From positions 101,533,026 through 101,597,025 of the forward strand of contig CM066051.1 of assembly GCA_033557465.1 (NCBI GenBank): a DNA stretch of 64,000 nt, read 5' to 3'. This document shows, in pieces, positions 63,496 to 64,000 of the stretch. The stretch comes from Ichthyophis bannanicus. Taxonomy: Eukaryota; Chordata; Amphibia; Gymnophiona; Ichthyophiidae. The translations under genes were made by a program, and so were the position numbers. Below the pieces are notes generated by a model that was not told where the DNA came from, made no database searches, and worked only from the letters and a program-made list of their open reading frames with translations. How positions within the stretch are numbered: the first letter of the stretch is position 1; each line of letters opens with the position of its first letter.

Positions 63496-64000
63496 CTACT
63501 TCTTAGATTTTTTCGCCTGTCTCTTGTACGGCTGTTTGGGAGCTTCTCTGGGGAGTGTCCAGCAGTAGTCAGCCAGCATTGTAGTGGACCATTTTCCCTG
63601 GTATCTTTGCTCCATCATTGCGATATCCTGGTGAAAACGTTCGCCCTGTTCATCACTAACCATACCACAATTGTCAGGAAAGAAATCGAGATGGGAATCA
63701 AGGAAATGTACCTTTAGAGACATAATGCAGCCAAGTTTCTGATACTGCATCAGCATGTCTTCTACTAGTTCCTTGTAGTTTTCTGCCCTAACATTTCTGA
63801 GAAAGTTTGTTGACACTAGGCGAAAAGCATTCCATGCTTGTTTCGCATCACTCTGTAGCAAGTTGTTGAACCGGTCATCTTTGAAGAGCTCTCAAATCTG
63901 AGGACCCACAAAAACTCCCTCTTTAATCTTTGCTTTGCTGAGTCGAGGGAATTTTTCATGCAGGTATCGGAAAGCTGGCGAAGTGCGGTCCATGGCTTTC
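63496..64000 (-). pseudogene. Conserved ORF of unknown function, C-terminal part, one internal stop
   Basis: The minus-strand frame runs from the window edge: MDRTSPAFRYLHEKFPRLSK, IKEGVFVGPQI, then a TGA (63896-63898) where an Arg codon would fit, then ELFKDDRFNNLLQSDAKQA, LGCIMSLKVHFLDSHLDFFP, VSDEQGERFHQDIAMMEQRY and a basic end KQPYKRQAKKSKK. The pattern recalls a repetitive, unnamed protein family seen in many animal genomes; I cannot assign a function or a transposon class. One stop and otherwise 121 open codons suggest a fairly young or only lightly decayed copy. The 5' part is outside the window. Confidence 0.55.

Noticed and set aside
1..64000. CRISPR array, bacterial defence or biosynthetic cluster
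   Set aside because: The tandem repeats have no unique spacers, and the window is clearly vertebrate nuclear DNA with spliced exons and retroelements.

Overview
This is a eukaryotic, repeat-dominated window, most likely from an amphibian. Three spliced exons encode a vertebrate WDR83OS/Asterix protein. The rest is almost entirely transposable-element sequence: L2, CR1, RTE(BovB-like) and L1-like LINEs, DIRS tyrosine-recombinase retrotransposons, a Penelope-like element, Tc1 and hAT DNA transposons, and tRNA-derived SINEs. This mix of abundant DIRS, CR1 and L2 suggests a large amphibian genome, and a caecilian is my best guess; that is inference, not proof. There are no bacterial-type operons, CRISPR arrays or rRNA genes.

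Layout. 1-716 is a decayed Tc1-like transposon. 1140-7500 is a C-rich minisatellite split by a 5.7 kb block holding a full-length L2 with an intact 1115-codon ORF2 (1257-5694) and a CR1 fragment. WDR83OS exons 2, 3 and 4 lie at 7762-7867, 7953-8050 and 17951-18017, with a poly(A) signal at 18321. Exon 1 is not visible. Intron 3 is about 9.9 kb because a DIRS element (8420-17320) sits in it, itself carrying a second L2, an 81-bp tandem array and a second DIRS copy.

Downstream of the gene, 19649-23315 is an array of about 36 copies of a 102-bp (34-codon) satellite that abuts a CR1 LINE. This CR1 (23325-31262) contains a 132-bp near-perfect palindrome and was split by an inverted CR1 and a DIRS fragment, the latter carrying a hAT element with a perfect 8-bp target duplication. 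31267-41200 is a mosaic of DIRS, SINE, hAT, CR1 and L1-like pieces. 41298-46967 is a structurally complete DIRS element with inverted termini, an internal complementary region, an intact RT/RNase H/methyltransferase ORF, and broken gag and recombinase ORFs. 48840-52026 is a BovB-like RTE with an inverted copy of its own 3' end inside.

53350-64000 holds a minus-strand DIRS fragment, CR1, an inverted pair of Penelope-like fragments, a cluster of tRNA-like SINE heads, a 38-bp C-rich minisatellite, and at the right edge an unnamed conserved ORF with one stop.

How the parts work together. The single cellular gene acts in the ER membrane-protein chaperone (PAT) complex. The LINEs and SINEs appear linked: SINEs with a similar tRNA head and body carry either an L2-type tail (a hairpin whose paired bases co-vary between copies) or an RTE-type tail, which suggests use of two different LINE machineries. 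I found no cellular defence or metabolic system. The most notable items are the DIRS architecture, the dual-tail SINEs, the co-varying L2 hairpin, the 102-bp satellite and the palindrome.
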